Positions 14,895-22,844 of a stretch of 53,421 nucleotides of DNA are shown here, piece by piece. Source of the DNA: a virus; the IMG/VR virus record IMGVR_UViG_3300028666_000004, positions 1-53,421 of that record; one strand, given 5' to 3'. Each line of letters starts with the position of its first letter. Position 1 is the first letter of the stretch. The position numbers and the translations under genes are program-made. The notes under the pieces were generated by a model. The model saw only the letters and a program-made list of their open reading frames with translations. It was not told the DNA's origin and did not search any database.

Positions 14895-15240
14895 GTGGAT
14901 ACAGATTAAAGCGGCTATGGAGATATATGATTCGGCATTAGAGTTCGATTCAAATAAGTTCATGGATTTCCTTAAAACATATGTTGAAGTGGAAGAAGAG
15001 AAGATAAAATCTAATATGGATATTACGTATCCGATTATGACTCCTCCGCATGCTCCACCATTCGATTGGTCAAGTGTTCCTGAAGATTCTACAATTAAAG
15101 CTACAGAGAGAAGAAGTTATGGTCTTTTCGATTCGAAAAATGTGTCGATAGGGGCGCAAATGGATTCTACGTCAGAGGAATATAAGCAATATATGAAAGA
15201 CAGCAACCCGATTTACCCACAGAAGATAAGTGAGAAATGA
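14878..15240 (+). CDS. Hypothetical protein
   Basis: 120 residues, no family recognised. The N-terminal half is helical and acidic, and the second half is Pro/Ser-rich and probably disordered (TPPHAPPFDWSSVPEDS). It starts inside the preceding gene, suggesting coupling. No motif. Confidence 0.5.
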   Translation: MLTKVEWIQIKAAMEIYDSALEFDSNKFMDFLKTYVEVEEEKIKSNMDITYPIMTPPHAPPFDWSSVPEDSTIKATERRSYGLFDSKNVSIGAQMDSTSEEYKQYMKDSNPIYPQKISEK

Positions 15241-15241
15241 C

Positions 15242-15472
15242 ATGGATATAAAAAAGGTTATAAACTTAAGAGTAAAGCATGAGGTAAGATTAGACGATGA
15301 TACTCTGATAATGATTGTAACTTGGATTCTTGTAATGTTAAAATTATTGGATAAGACTCAAATATCATGGTGGATAGTTCTTGCTCCGTTTTTGGGTGGG
15401 CTAACGTGGGCTATTTTAAAAGAGGTAGTTGATAAAGAATTTGAATGGACATTTTGGAAGATGGATAAATAA
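15242..15472 (+). CDS. Small two-pass membrane protein
   Basis: 76 residues; ATG at 15242 (a GTG at 15230 is an alternative). Two membrane segments (about residues 25-40 and 46-64) are joined by DKTQISWW, resembling small phage membrane proteins of the pattern 'lvlKllg.i.wsWwwvl.P.w'. A Lys-rich C-terminus is probably cytoplasmic. Role unknown; holin-like behaviour is possible but its early operon position argues against it. Confidence 0.55.
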   Translation: MDIKKVINLRVKHEVRLDDDTLIMIVTWILVMLKLLDKTQISWWIVLAPFLGGLTWAILKEVVDKEFEWTFWKMDK

Positions 15473-15512
15473 TATGGGAATACGGCTATTTAAGACATCC
15501 AGGGGGTAATAT

Positions 15513-15776
15513 ATGATAATTCGATATCTAAGAAAGATTATATTCAATAAGCTTATAGATAGCCTTAAAAGAGATATAGATTTAAAGGATGAAATTTCCG
15601 TAGCTCTTATGCATATAATTAAGCATCTATTAACAAGGAATAATGGAGAAATAGAATATTTACTTGAATCAGATTTCAATTTTATACCCAATCATAGGAT
15701 TAGGATTCTATTAAGGCCATTTATCATGGCGACATGCGTAGGAATAAAAAAAGAAGCCGTTAAAGGTGACATATAA
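15513..15776 (+). CDS. Hypothetical protein
   Basis: 87 residues with AGGGGG upstream. Helical and basic at the start (MIIRYLRKIIFNKLIDSLKR). Similar openings occur in uncharacterised phage proteins, but no family can be assigned. It shares TAATG with the next gene. Confidence 0.5.
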   Translation: MIIRYLRKIIFNKLIDSLKRDIDLKDEISVALMHIIKHLLTRNNGEIEYLLESDFNFIPNHRIRILLRPFIMATCVGIKKEAVKGDI

Positions 15777-15976
15777 TGCTAAATAAAGAAGAGCGAAAAA
15801 AGATAAATAAACTATTAAATGATTCGCCTGGATGCACCGTATTTGTCGTACCATTAGAGAAAAGATACACTGGTGAACATCCAGTAATGAGCGCATCTGA
15901 AGATATTCCCCGGGGAATAGTTGAATTCTTAACATGGAAGGATGTGATGGATATATTGGACAAGTTCACATCTTAA
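15776..15976 (+). CDS. Last gene of the early operon, hypothetical
   Basis: 66 residues, no family recognised. It begins with a basic helix (LNKEERKKINKLLND) and contains a short beta-like stretch (GCTVFVVPLEKRY). Its 3' end overlaps a minus-strand 22-codon gene by 11 bases, making a tail-to-tail junction with no visible terminator. Confidence 0.5.
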   Translation: MLNKEERKKINKLLNDSPGCTVFVVPLEKRYTGEHPVMSASEDIPRGIVEFLTWKDVMDILDKFTS

Positions 15977-16034
15977 CGAGAAGCATGCCAATGATAAATC
16001 CTAGTAACACAAAGATGATGGTATGATCACTCAT
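15966..16034 (-). CDS. 22-residue membrane peptide
   Basis: A short frame coding MSDHTIIFVLLGFIIGMLLV plus KM: a single hydrophobic helix with a short polar N-terminus. The start overlaps the upstream stop (ATGAGTGA), and GGGGAGA lies about 8 bases before it, both signs of a real gene. It is the last gene of the packaging operon. It could be a small regulator of a membrane protein or a lysis/antitoxin-type peptide; too short for family assignment. Confidence 0.45.
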   Translation of the reverse strand: MSDHTIIFVLLGFIIGMLLVKM

Positions 16035-16530
16035 CTTTATTCTCCCCGCTATCGCTAATATCAGCAGCTTCAGCCCAAGCTATTCCGTCAAGAATTAACG
16101 CATAAAATCTCATAGCCATTTGATATAATGCAAAATCAGTTATTTCAGTATTAAGCCAACCAGTAACGAACCAATCGTGTATATATAATTTCCCATCAAT
16201 GTAGGGTATAGCTGTTTTTATAGGATTAGTTCTAACCTGAAATGAGATTTCACCGTCCTCCTTAAATGAAAGCTCGTATTCCTGCTTATATTTATCTATA
16301 ACTTTCGAGAACGTAACAAATAGAGAATGACATCTATCGACAATACCCATGAGCTCCAAGAAGAATGTTGATAAGTTACATAATGTTTTTTGATTGAATC
16401 CTTTGCTTTGGTATAAATCAACAAGCATAACTTGATTCTCTAACTTACTGTATTCTTTCCAAAGGTTAACGATACTATCTGCTCGAATAGTTGGAAGGTG
16501 CGTTATGGTATCTTTGGATTCATCTGTCAT
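16027..16530 (-). CDS. Hypothetical protein of the packaging operon
   Basis: 167 residues; ATG at 16530 is preferred because GGAG lies 10 bases upstream (in-frame ATGs at 16539 and 16548 are alternatives). Mostly helical with aromatic-rich segments (HDWFVTGWLNTEITDFALYQ). No family recognised. It overlaps its upstream neighbour by 11 bases. Confidence 0.5.
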   Translation of the reverse strand: MTDESKDTITHLPTIRADSIVNLWKEYSKLENQVMLVDLYQSKGFNQKTLCNLSTFFLELMGIVDRCHSLFVTFSKVIDKYKQEYELSFKEDGEISFQVRTNPIKTAIPYIDGKLYIHDWFVTGWLNTEITDFALYQMAMRFYALILDGIAWAEAADISDSGENKDE

Positions 16531-16972
16531 CTTCTTCATTCTCCTCATTGCAAGGATCTATAAGTTTTCGCAAGTCTTCTTTTAATGAGTTGAAATCATA
16601 TGGATTAGGATGGTTGGACATATAATCCTTAATTTCATTAGCCTTTTCAGAACAGAATTTAACAATGTTATCTAAGTCTGAATGGTAAGGGCATACGTTG
16701 TTTTTAAGTCCTGAAATTAATTGTTGGCCAAGCCCTGTTACATTATTGTTAGCCATTTTTGTTTCATGTAAAGCAAGTGATACTTTACCTTCTAAATTAG
16801 CAATCTTTTCTAAAAATCCTCTAATCAAGCTGTCAAGTTTTTCATATGATGTAAAAAGCGTACATAGCTGGATATCATTAACCGCAGCTCTTAATATAGA
16901 TATATCATACTTAACTTTTTCAATATCGTGCCCATGTATCATCAGAGTATGGAATGCGGTATCATCTGTCAT
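16520..16972 (-). CDS. Hypothetical helical protein of the packaging operon
   Basis: 150 residues, predicted mainly helical with heptad-like leucine spacing in residues 30-90 and an acidic C-terminus (PCNEENEEDDR). No family recognised. It overlaps the portal-fragment gene by 4 bases (ATGA). Confidence 0.5.
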   Translation of the reverse strand: MTDDTAFHTLMIHGHDIEKVKYDISILRAAVNDIQLCTLFTSYEKLDSLIRGFLEKIANLEGKVSLALHETKMANNNVTGLGQQLISGLKNNVCPYHSDLDNIVKFCSEKANEIKDYMSNHPNPYDFNSLKEDLRKLIDPCNEENEEDDR

Positions 16973-17343
16973 ATTTCATCATCTCCATTACTCCCAAAGT
17001 AGCATTTACCTTCCATCATTTTATGAATGCTATTTCTTATATAAGGGCTATTATTAATGAAGTCTTCTAATCTTTTAGCTCGCGCTATTACTTCTGAATC
17101 ATTATCATAACCTGTCGATGGCGAAACTGAGACCAACTTATCCATGTTCTTATAAGGTTGTGTTGGAATTTCAAATGGCTTTAAGGGCGGAGTCTCACGA
17201 AACTCTTCAATCTTTATTCCTAGATACTTAAAGGCCAAAGTATTTAGGGTTCCCCACTCACTACGAGCCGTTATATAATCGTCATTGCTAATTACTTCCT
17301 GGCCAGTATGGGCTTTCTCTTGGTCCGCCTCTACTTGAGACAT
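16969..17343 (-). CDS. Protein carrying a duplicated portal segment
   Basis: 124 residues. Residues ~26-50 (ARSEWGTLNTLAFKYLGIKI, then EEFRETP) closely match the portal N-terminus (ARSEW, YLGIKIEEFRKTP). The DNA match is collinear over about 83 bp (17188-17270 with 4432-4514), including 30 identical bases. The rest is unlike the portal and has no recognised domain. It overlaps the 3' end of TerL by 56 bases, exactly where a portal gene usually begins. It looks like a remnant of an ancestral portal 5' end or a gene that captured this segment; it remains an intact frame. Confidence 0.65.
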   Translation of the reverse strand: MSQVEADQEKAHTGQEVISNDDYITARSEWGTLNTLAFKYLGIKIEEFRETPPLKPFEIPTQPYKNMDKLVSVSPSTGYDNDSEVIARAKRLEDFINNSPYIRNSIHKMMEGKCYFGSNGDDEI

Positions 17344-18922
17344 ACTCTTTATCCTTAGGATGTTTAAGCTCGTTGCTACGAAGCAACTTTAACAATACTT
17401 GAGTCATAGTGTCAACAACATCTCTGGCATCTGAGTTAGGGAATATCTTACATAGATTAAGGAACAAATCAGCCCATGACCTAAGCTTTTCATAATCAGG
17501 AGGTAATGCAGGAAGCCAAATACGACCAGCTTCAATAATATGTGAGCATAGCCTTACTCTTGCGAGCTTATCACCATATTCAGTGGGATCGAATCCGTGA
17601 GCCAAAATACCAGCTCTACGTAAGTCTTGAATCAATGGAGCACCTGATGCTTTTGATTCTACCAATACAAGAGATGGGGTATGCTTTCCATCAGGAGTTA
17701 TAGTTATATGACCATCATCACGATAATCGTTATTTAGTCTTTGTGCCATCTGTCTTAATTCAGGATATTCAACCCTTCCTCGCCACAATGACAGTAATAT
17801 AAGGTTTTGAATACCTTTGTCATCTACGAATAAACCCCATGTAGTACATGCAGAAAAAGCGTTATGAGCATCATCTCTAGCTTCAAGAGCTGTATCCCAT
17901 GATTGAACAACGTAAGTAATTTTTGGGGGAGAAGGCTTCTTCCATACTTGAAACCACTTAGCTTTTAGAATACCACCCTCTGCTGGTGATGGCCTTTGTT
18001 GAAGCTGACCTGCTATATCATATTCACTGATGAGTGATGCTTTTCTATCCGCTAATTCATCGGGACCTTCTTTGTTAGGCCATATAAGTTCACCATCTAA
18101 TCTACGCGGGTCTTCCCATTCTTTACCAGTAGCTATATCAACAATATTAGTCTTACAATGTCTTTCCTTTTCATACTCATAAGGGAGCAGCAAATGCGTC
18201 CATCTCTTTTGTTTATCATGCTTCAATAAGAATCCTGTAACGTCATTCTCATGACAGCGCTGCATAATGATAACGATAGCGCCTGTCTTTCTATCGTTAA
18301 GACGATTCATGAATACAGCCCTGAGCCAATTGTTTGTTTTATCTCGAATAGTATCTGACAGCACTGAAAGAGTATCGTTTAAGTCATCTCCAATTAGAAT
18401 ATCACCGTTAGCACCTGTACCAGACGCATCAACGGAAGTTATGCCACGAGAGCCGCTAGCTTCATTGGCGAATAACCTTTTGGAATTCTGAGACCTACTA
18501 AGCTTAACTAAATGACCCCATCGTCTTTGATACCATTCAGAGCCTATAATCTTACGACAAGCATCGCTATCACGTTCAGAGATGGTAAATGAGTGAGCAG
18601 AGCATAGGAAACGCTTGGCTGGATGAGTTATCCATATCCATGCAGGCCACATAACGGATACGATAGTTGATTTACAGGTACGAGGTGGAACATTAATTAT
18701 TAAGCGTTTTATTTTGCCATAGGTTACAGCTTCAAGATGTTCGCAGATAGCTCTAATATGCCATCCGTCAACGAACTTAGTTTCAGGCTCTAAGATATGC
18801 CAAGCTTGCCGTACGAATTCATGTAAGCTTATTTGACATTTAAGGATAGCGCGCTTTTCAAGCAATAATTGCTTTTTGTATTCTAATAACTTAGCGGATT
18901 CACTCTTTACTATTGCGCTCAT
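17288..18922 (-). CDS. terL: Terminase large subunit
   Basis: 544 residues, a normal length. The ATPase domain has a Walker A-type loop PPRTCKST (residues 79-86) and a Walker B DILIGDD (174-180); the coupling region includes QRCHENDVTG. The C-terminal nuclease domain shows the expected acidic positions, QSWDTA (Asp343), LVESKASG and DARDVVD. It pumps DNA into the procapsid through the portal and cuts it. The gene overlaps the upstream gene by 23 bases and the portal-fragment gene at its 3' end. Small subunit candidate at 21321-21836. Confidence 0.95.
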   Translation of the reverse strand: MSAIVKSESAKLLEYKKQLLLEKRAILKCQISLHEFVRQAWHILEPETKFVDGWHIRAICEHLEAVTYGKIKRLIINVPPRTCKSTIVSVMWPAWIWITHPAKRFLCSAHSFTISERDSDACRKIIGSEWYQRRWGHLVKLSRSQNSKRLFANEASGSRGITSVDASGTGANGDILIGDDLNDTLSVLSDTIRDKTNNWLRAVFMNRLNDRKTGAIVIIMQRCHENDVTGFLLKHDKQKRWTHLLLPYEYEKERHCKTNIVDIATGKEWEDPRRLDGELIWPNKEGPDELADRKASLISEYDIAGQLQQRPSPAEGGILKAKWFQVWKKPSPPKITYVVQSWDTALEARDDAHNAFSACTTWGLFVDDKGIQNLILLSLWRGRVEYPELRQMAQRLNNDYRDDGHITITPDGKHTPSLVLVESKASGAPLIQDLRRAGILAHGFDPTEYGDKLARVRLCSHIIEAGRIWLPALPPDYEKLRSWADLFLNLCKIFPNSDARDVVDTMTQVLLKLLRSNELKHPKDKEYVSSRGGPRESPYWPGSN

Positions 18923-19346
18923 TTAAATCTAAATGCATTACTTCCGATGTATATTCCACATCTTCGATGATGCAATCCTCAAAGCTTAATAAAGGCGCAG
19001 TTAGAGTAATCATTTGTTCAGTATACATATCTGCTGGATAAATATTGTTAACATCGTTGACATCATTATTATCCAAAGTTAAGGTTGAGATATCATCAAT
19101 TCTTACTATTAACCTTCCGTTAAGATATGAAATATTTATCTTCCTATCATCGATTGATAGACCGCTCCAAGAGCAACCAATAATATTAACAATCTCTTGA
19201 GGAACATCGTCATATTTACAATAATAAATGTGCTTAACTTTAGTTATCTCAATATTATCTTTATCTATTTTTACCTTCTCGGCCCCTGACAATATTATAT
19301 TCCAACATGGACTTTTCCATCTCATGTCCAATTTATAAATTGGCAT
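18900..19346 (-). CDS. Hypothetical protein upstream of TerL
   Basis: 148 residues, mostly beta-like with acidic loops; contains YYCKYDDVPQEIVNIIGCSW and repeated DNNDVNDVNN. No family recognised. It overlaps TerL by 23 bases and its upstream neighbour by 14 bases, so it belongs to the packaging operon. Confidence 0.55.
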   Translation of the reverse strand: MPIYKLDMRWKSPCWNIILSGAEKVKIDKDNIEITKVKHIYYCKYDDVPQEIVNIIGCSWSGLSIDDRKINISYLNGRLIVRIDDISTLTLDNNDVNDVNNIYPADMYTEQMITLTAPLLSFEDCIIEDVEYTSEVMHLDLNERNSKE

Positions 19347-19608
19347 TACGTTGTCTCCTTATAATCCCTGGCCAAACCTTGGCAAGATGATTATTGGCAT
19401 ATCCTAACATATTTCTATATTGAATACGCTCTTCAGGACTCATCTTAATTATACGTTTAAACATTTCTATATCATTTATAGCACGCTCTAGAGATTTGCT
19501 TGATAAGTAACCCTGAAATTTTTCTAATAAGTCATGCGAGAGATCGTACGGATGATTAATTTTAATATCTTTAAGAGTATCCTCAATAGCTCTATTCACA
19601 AATATCAC
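19333..19608 (-). CDS. Hypothetical protein
   Basis: 91 residues; GTG at 19608 is preferred, 8 bases after GGAG and overlapping the upstream stop as GTGA (ATG at 19638 would overlap more). Helical, with MSPEERIQYRNMLGYANNHL in the second half and a basic C-terminus. No family recognised. Confidence 0.5.
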   Translation of the reverse strand: MIFVNRAIEDTLKDIKINHPYDLSHDLLEKFQGYLSSKSLERAINDIEMFKRIIKMSPEERIQYRNMLGYANNHLAKVWPGIIRRQRNANL

Positions 19609-19973
19609 AATGTTTTCTCCACGTTTCCAAGAAAACAATCAGAGCATACGAATCTTCCGCCAGCAGTCATATAAGGCTTTAAATGGAAATTTATCGTTGA
19701 CTGCAATATTTCACAACTTGAGCATTCAATCATATCGCTATCTTGTATGATTTCATTAAATTCATTAATGTCATCAACGGTAGCCTTTATATCATCAATG
19801 GCAGCATTCAAAGCAGTTTCGCTAGGGTAATCTGAACCACTCATAACAAGTTCTCCATTTACATATTTTATCTCTAACCCATCGTTTTCATCAACATATT
19901 TTATAGCTCCACTTGTTGATATTGATATGCAATCCTGCTTTATTGTCATCTTCGGTTTTTCATCGCTCATCAT
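19605..19973 (-). CDS. Hypothetical protein with C-terminal zinc-ribbon pattern
   Basis: 122 residues, with GGAGG upstream. The first ~85 residues are beta-rich and acidic. Near the end ECSSCEILQ and FVCSDCFLG give two CxxC pairs separated by ~24 residues, a plausible zinc ribbon. Start at 19973 or 19970. Neighbouring 19960-20214 also has a zinc-ribbon pattern. Role unknown. Confidence 0.55.
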   Translation of the reverse strand: MMSDEKPKMTIKQDCISISTSGAIKYVDENDGLEIKYVNGELVMSGSDYPSETALNAAIDDIKATVDDINEFNEIIQDSDMIECSSCEILQSTINFHLKPYMTAGGRFVCSDCFLGNVEKTL

Positions 19974-20214
19974 TTATTCCTCCGTTCGTACTGTTTGCGT
20001 ATAGTACTTTCTTCTTCTCTAATGTTATCGGGTCTTGCTCTTCACCTTTCCTGTTAAACCTAATGTCGCATTCTTTACACCATCCATCCCATTGGTTGGT
20101 AGTTGACAATAATCTTGTGCATTCTTGCGTCCCACATTTGGGACACGGGACGCCATAAGAAGAAATAAGTTTAGTAAAGATATCTATTGCTGCAACGGAT
20201 GTTAATTGAGTCAT
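19960..20214 (-). CDS. Small zinc-ribbon protein
   Basis: 84 residues with VPCPKCGTQECTRLL and WDGWCKECDIRFNRKG, a CxxC...CxxC zinc ribbon like those in topoisomerase and transcription-factor domains. It starts 1 base after the upstream stop. Likely nucleic-acid or protein binding; no specific family assigned. Confidence 0.6.
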   Translation of the reverse strand: MTQLTSVAAIDIFTKLISSYGVPCPKCGTQECTRLLSTTNQWDGWCKECDIRFNRKGEEQDPITLEKKKVLYANSTNGGINDER

Positions 20215-20215
20215 G

Positions 20216-20641
20216 TTATTCTTCCTTTTGCAGATTCACATTTTTCAAGTCTTCATAATGATTAGCAAAAAAGCTAGCAAGCGTATTATTTTCAACCGCA
20301 TCTTTAGCTTTATCTTCAAGCTCTTTTATGTTAACTGGCTCTTCAATCTCACAATTAAACTTAAGGTGCGAGGCTAATATTAATTGCATGATAGTGGAAT
20401 CCATACAACCATCATCATCATCTTCTTCTATATTCGGAACTGGAACGCTAAAAGTTTCTCGGTCACCTAAATCGGAATGAATTGTATAATCCAAGCGGCC
20501 AAAGACTTTATCGATAACAATCATTCTCCCGTCATCAAGCTTGCCTTCCCATTGCGCAGGGAAATAAGTATTGCTATGGCATTCCATTACATTATATTTA
20601 GGCTTTATCATTTTATATATGTTCAAAAGATTAAGCGTCAT
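20216..20641 (-). CDS. Hypothetical protein
   Basis: 141 residues with a beta-rich first half (FPAQWEGKLDDGRMIVIDKV), an acidic linker (IEEDDDDG) and a helical C-terminus. No family recognised. It starts next to the upstream stop, in the packaging operon. Confidence 0.5.
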   Translation of the reverse strand: MTLNLLNIYKMIKPKYNVMECHSNTYFPAQWEGKLDDGRMIVIDKVFGRLDYTIHSDLGDRETFSVPVPNIEEDDDDGCMDSTIMQLILASHLKFNCEIEEPVNIKELEDKAKDAVENNTLASFFANHYEDLKNVNLQKEE

Positions 20642-21310
20642 TTATTCCTCCCTCTTCAGCACTCTAGCAAAGTACTCATCAATCATCTTAACGTTATAGA
20701 ATATAATCGCTTTAGCTTTTGACTTTGTCATATAATTTAATTCAAATATACTATCAAGTTCATAGCTCTTTAGCTCATCATCAAAAGCTAATATTTCACA
20801 TATGCATAATTCTCGTTCTTTCGTATCATCATAAGGATTAAACCCATCTTCATTGATTATCTTTTTGATAGTAAGCTTACATGGTCTAAGCGCTAGCATA
20901 AATGAATAGGCATAATCGATAGTACTTAATGGAAAATCTGGCGTTGCTTGGAAAGCAGATAACTGTTTAAAAAAGTAATCAGATAATGGTTGTGTTACTT
21001 CAGCATTTCCTCTGTTATTCCGCGGTCCTTTCTTCGCTTTGCTTTTTTTAGCCACTTTTCCTTTTTCTCGGCTTCCCACTTCTTTTGTTTTTCCTTTTTG
21101 TACTTTCGTCTTCGGCTTACCTTTAACGGCTCTCCTGACATTGTCATTGCTATCACCTTTTAAAGTTGCTTTTTGAATTCCTGAATTAATTATTTCAGGT
21201 TTAGGTTTCTTTGTGGATGATTTTTCTTCATCGACTTTAGCTTTTAAAGCTGCTGCTTGAACCTTTTTAGGAACTCCTATTTGGTCCATTAATTCTTGAA
21301 ATGATATCAT
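20642..21310 (-). CDS. Hypothetical basic protein next to TerS
   Basis: 222 residues using ATG at 21310 after AAAGAAG, 10 bases beyond the TerS stop; a longer frame from 21415 would run deep into TerS. Residues ~15-100 are very basic and low-complexity (Lys, Arg, Gly, with KGKVAKKSKAKKG). The C-terminal ~120 residues look folded (LSDYFFKQLSAFQATPDFPL) and helical. A DNA-binding packaging or recognition role is possible. Confidence 0.55.
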   Translation of the reverse strand: MISFQELMDQIGVPKKVQAAALKAKVDEEKSSTKKPKPEIINSGIQKATLKGDSNDNVRRAVKGKPKTKVQKGKTKEVGSREKGKVAKKSKAKKGPRNNRGNAEVTQPLSDYFFKQLSAFQATPDFPLSTIDYAYSFMLALRPCKLTIKKIINEDGFNPYDDTKERELCICEILAFDDELKSYELDSIFELNYMTKSKAKAIIFYNVKMIDEYFARVLKREE

Positions 21311-21320
21311 TGTTACTTCT

Positions 21321-21836
21321 TTATTGGCTGACTTCTTCGTTGGTTTGGCTTTCTGTATCTTCTTCTCCACTATCAATAACTCCCATATTTTTAAGTTGCA
21401 TATCCACATTATCAAGCTCGCTAGTTATTTGCAACAGATTCATTTGACCTACTTCAGTAGATTCTTGCTTGATATTAAGTTGAGTTGGAACTCTTCCTTC
21501 AGCGCGATTCCATAGCTCGAGAATGAGTTTAATACGTTCAGCGGGTTTAAGGTCATATTGTTCATTGGTAAGTATTTCGTGGGCTACATTAAAGCTATCA
21601 GTTAGCATAGCATTAGCAAACTCTCTTATCTTGCTATTAGTTCTATAGTAATTCATTGCGCCACCAGGATTGCCGGAGAATCCCTTCTTCCAATATCCAT
21701 TTGGATGACGCTCTGGTTTATAATCGGGAGAATCTTTATTGACCTTTTTTTCTTCTAGTTTAGTAGGTTCAATTACGGTTATAGATTCTTTCTTAACCTT
21801 TCCTTTAGGTTTCTTCTCCTTAGCTTTCCTAGCCAT
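21321..21836 (-). CDS. Putative terminase small subunit (DUF5681-like)
   Basis: 171 residues. A Lys-rich N-terminus is followed by GYWKKGFSGNPGGAMNY (residues ~48-64), which matches the 'GqwkkGqSGNPaGR' motif of DUF5681 proteins often found beside terminases. A helical region (SKIREFANAMLTDSFNVAHE) and an acidic tail follow. First gene of the minus-strand operon that leads to TerL. The small-subunit role is inferred from motif and position. Confidence 0.6.
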   Translation of the reverse strand: MARKAKEKKPKGKVKKESITVIEPTKLEEKKVNKDSPDYKPERHPNGYWKKGFSGNPGGAMNYYRTNSKIREFANAMLTDSFNVAHEILTNEQYDLKPAERIKLILELWNRAEGRVPTQLNIKQESTEVGQMNLLQITSELDNVDMQLKNMGVIDSGEEDTESQTNEEVSQ

Positions 21837-22092
21837 AAATCCCTTCAGTTAGAGCTTTATCAAAGTGATCTATCTAACGTGTTTTTTCCAACACGTGACG
21901 TTTTAGTTACCTATATTAACTTTAGGTATTAAGGAATGCAAGGAAGTTATTATTATCGCTACAATTGGGGCAGAGCAACCTAGAAGTAATCCTGCCCCTT
22001 TTGCAGTTTTTTTACAATTCAAGGAATCATATGATGTCTAGTCAATATGAATCTCAATATTACCATTTCATTATTCAGTCATCAAGAAATAT
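21837..22092. other. Divergent intergenic region between packaging and regulatory operons
   Basis: About 320 non-coding bases separate TerS (minus) from the XRE gene (plus). Visible elements are an inverted repeat ACGTGTT/AACACGT (21877-21883 with 21890-21896), a second TACCTA/TAGGTA (about 21908-21927) and a plus-strand terminator-like hairpin (listed separately). No convincing minus-strand promoter for the packaging operon was found; TTGCAT with TAATAT at 17-base spacing is weak. Confidence 0.4.
21967..22013 (+). terminator. Orphan rho-independent terminator-like hairpin
   Basis: GGGGCAG (21967-21973) pairs perfectly with CTGCCCC (21992-21998), with an 18-base loop. It is followed by TTTT, GCAG and a run of seven T. 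The orientation would stop plus-strand transcription, yet no plus-strand gene lies just upstream. It may end a small RNA or protect the regulatory block from antisense transcription. Confidence 0.55.
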
Positions 22093-22121
22093 TTGACATC
22101 TAAACAATGCGTGCATATAGT
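22093..22121 (+). promoter_or_regulatory. Sigma70 promoter of the XRE regulator
   Basis: -35 TTGACA (22093-22098) and -10 TATAGT (22116-22121) with a 17-base spacer, about 40 bases before the XRE gene start. Very close to consensus, so it should be active on host RNA polymerase alone. Confidence 0.85.
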
Positions 22122-22159
22122 ACATATATTATTAACTTAGATACAAAGGAGATATTGAG

Positions 22160-22513
22160 ATGCCGACTAAATTTGAGAAGTTATCGAAATTCGGACAAGA
22201 GGTTCGAAAGTTACGTCTTTTAAACAGCATTGGCCAGAGAGAATTAGCGGCCAAGATTGGTTGCGCAGGCTCTAAGATACACACTATAGAAATGGGTAAG
22301 AGCGGGATGACACTAGAGCAGCTCGATTTACTGATAAAAGTTCTTAAGCCTACTCCCAAGATAAAAAGAAAATTAAGGTTACTGGTTCGTATTTCTGTCC
22401 CACGAGCAAAGAAAGGGAGAAGGAATGAATTCTTAAAAATATATTCTCAATTCAGGTTTGCGTCTGATACAGACATGAGTAAAATAAGCTCAATATTAGC
22501 TAAGTATAAATAA
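22160..22513 (+). CDS. XRE-family HTH transcription regulator
   Basis: 117 residues. A helix-turn-helix of the lambda-Cro/CI superfamily occupies residues ~9-60 (VRKLRLLNSIGQRELAAKIG, then AGSKIHTIEMGKSG). The C-terminal half is basic (RAKKGRRNEF) and lacks a peptidase or dimerisation domain of the LexA type. It is driven by its own consensus promoter and is the first gene of the regulatory block. A repressor-like role is likely, but no integrase is present to show lysogeny. Confidence 0.75.
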   Translation: MPTKFEKLSKFGQEVRKLRLLNSIGQRELAAKIGCAGSKIHTIEMGKSGMTLEQLDLLIKVLKPTPKIKRKLRLLVRISVPRAKKGRRNEFLKIYSQFRFASDTDMSKISSILAKYK

Positions 22514-22570
22514 AGGAGAAAACTAATGTCGATAACTAAAAAAGACAAGAAGAGCTCCCCCTCTTAAGAA

Positions 22571-22598
22571 TTGACATAACCTATTGTCTGTATATACT
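22571..22598 (+). promoter_or_regulatory. Sigma70 promoter of the second regulatory operon
   Basis: -35 TTGACA (22571-22576) and -10 TATACT (22593-22598) with a 16-base spacer, just after the XRE gene. The ~90-base leader holds an inverted pair ATGGAGC (22603-22609) and GCTCCAT (22664-22670) that could form a long-range stem or operator. It reads into the genes from 22698. Confidence 0.8.
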
Positions 22599-22697
22599 AC
22601 TTATGGAGCTCATGAATATATAGAGATTACGCTAGCCAGCTAATATTTATATAAACACTCATGGCTCCATCTATATTTAGGTCAATAGGAGCTTGTA

Positions 22698-22844
22698 ATG
22701 GAAATTAACGAAATAATCGGGGCAGCACTCCAATTAATCCAAAAGATGGATGCATGCTCGGAAAAAGGTGTTTTGAGCGCATTCGAAGCGACAGTGGATA
22801 AACTAATTGAGGTAAATAAAAAATTAGAAAATAAGGACGTATGA
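22698..22844 (+). CDS. Small helical protein upstream of the Cro-like gene
   Basis: 48 residues: a single amphipathic helix-rich sequence (EIIGAALQLIQKMDACSEKG). TAGGAG lies 5-6 bases before the ATG at 22698. The stop overlaps the next start (ATGA), supporting reality of this short gene. No family recognised. Confidence 0.55.
   Translation: MEINEIIGAALQLIQKMDACSEKGVLSAFEATVDKLIEVNKKLENKDV

Noticed and set aside
21311-21415. Longer start (21415) for the gene ending at 20642
   Set aside because: It would overlap TerS by about 95 bases; ATG 21310 has a ribosome site and sits just after TerS.
22526-22567. 13-codon frame after AAAGGAG between the XRE gene and the second promoter
   Set aside because: Too short to support and it runs into the promoter at 22571.
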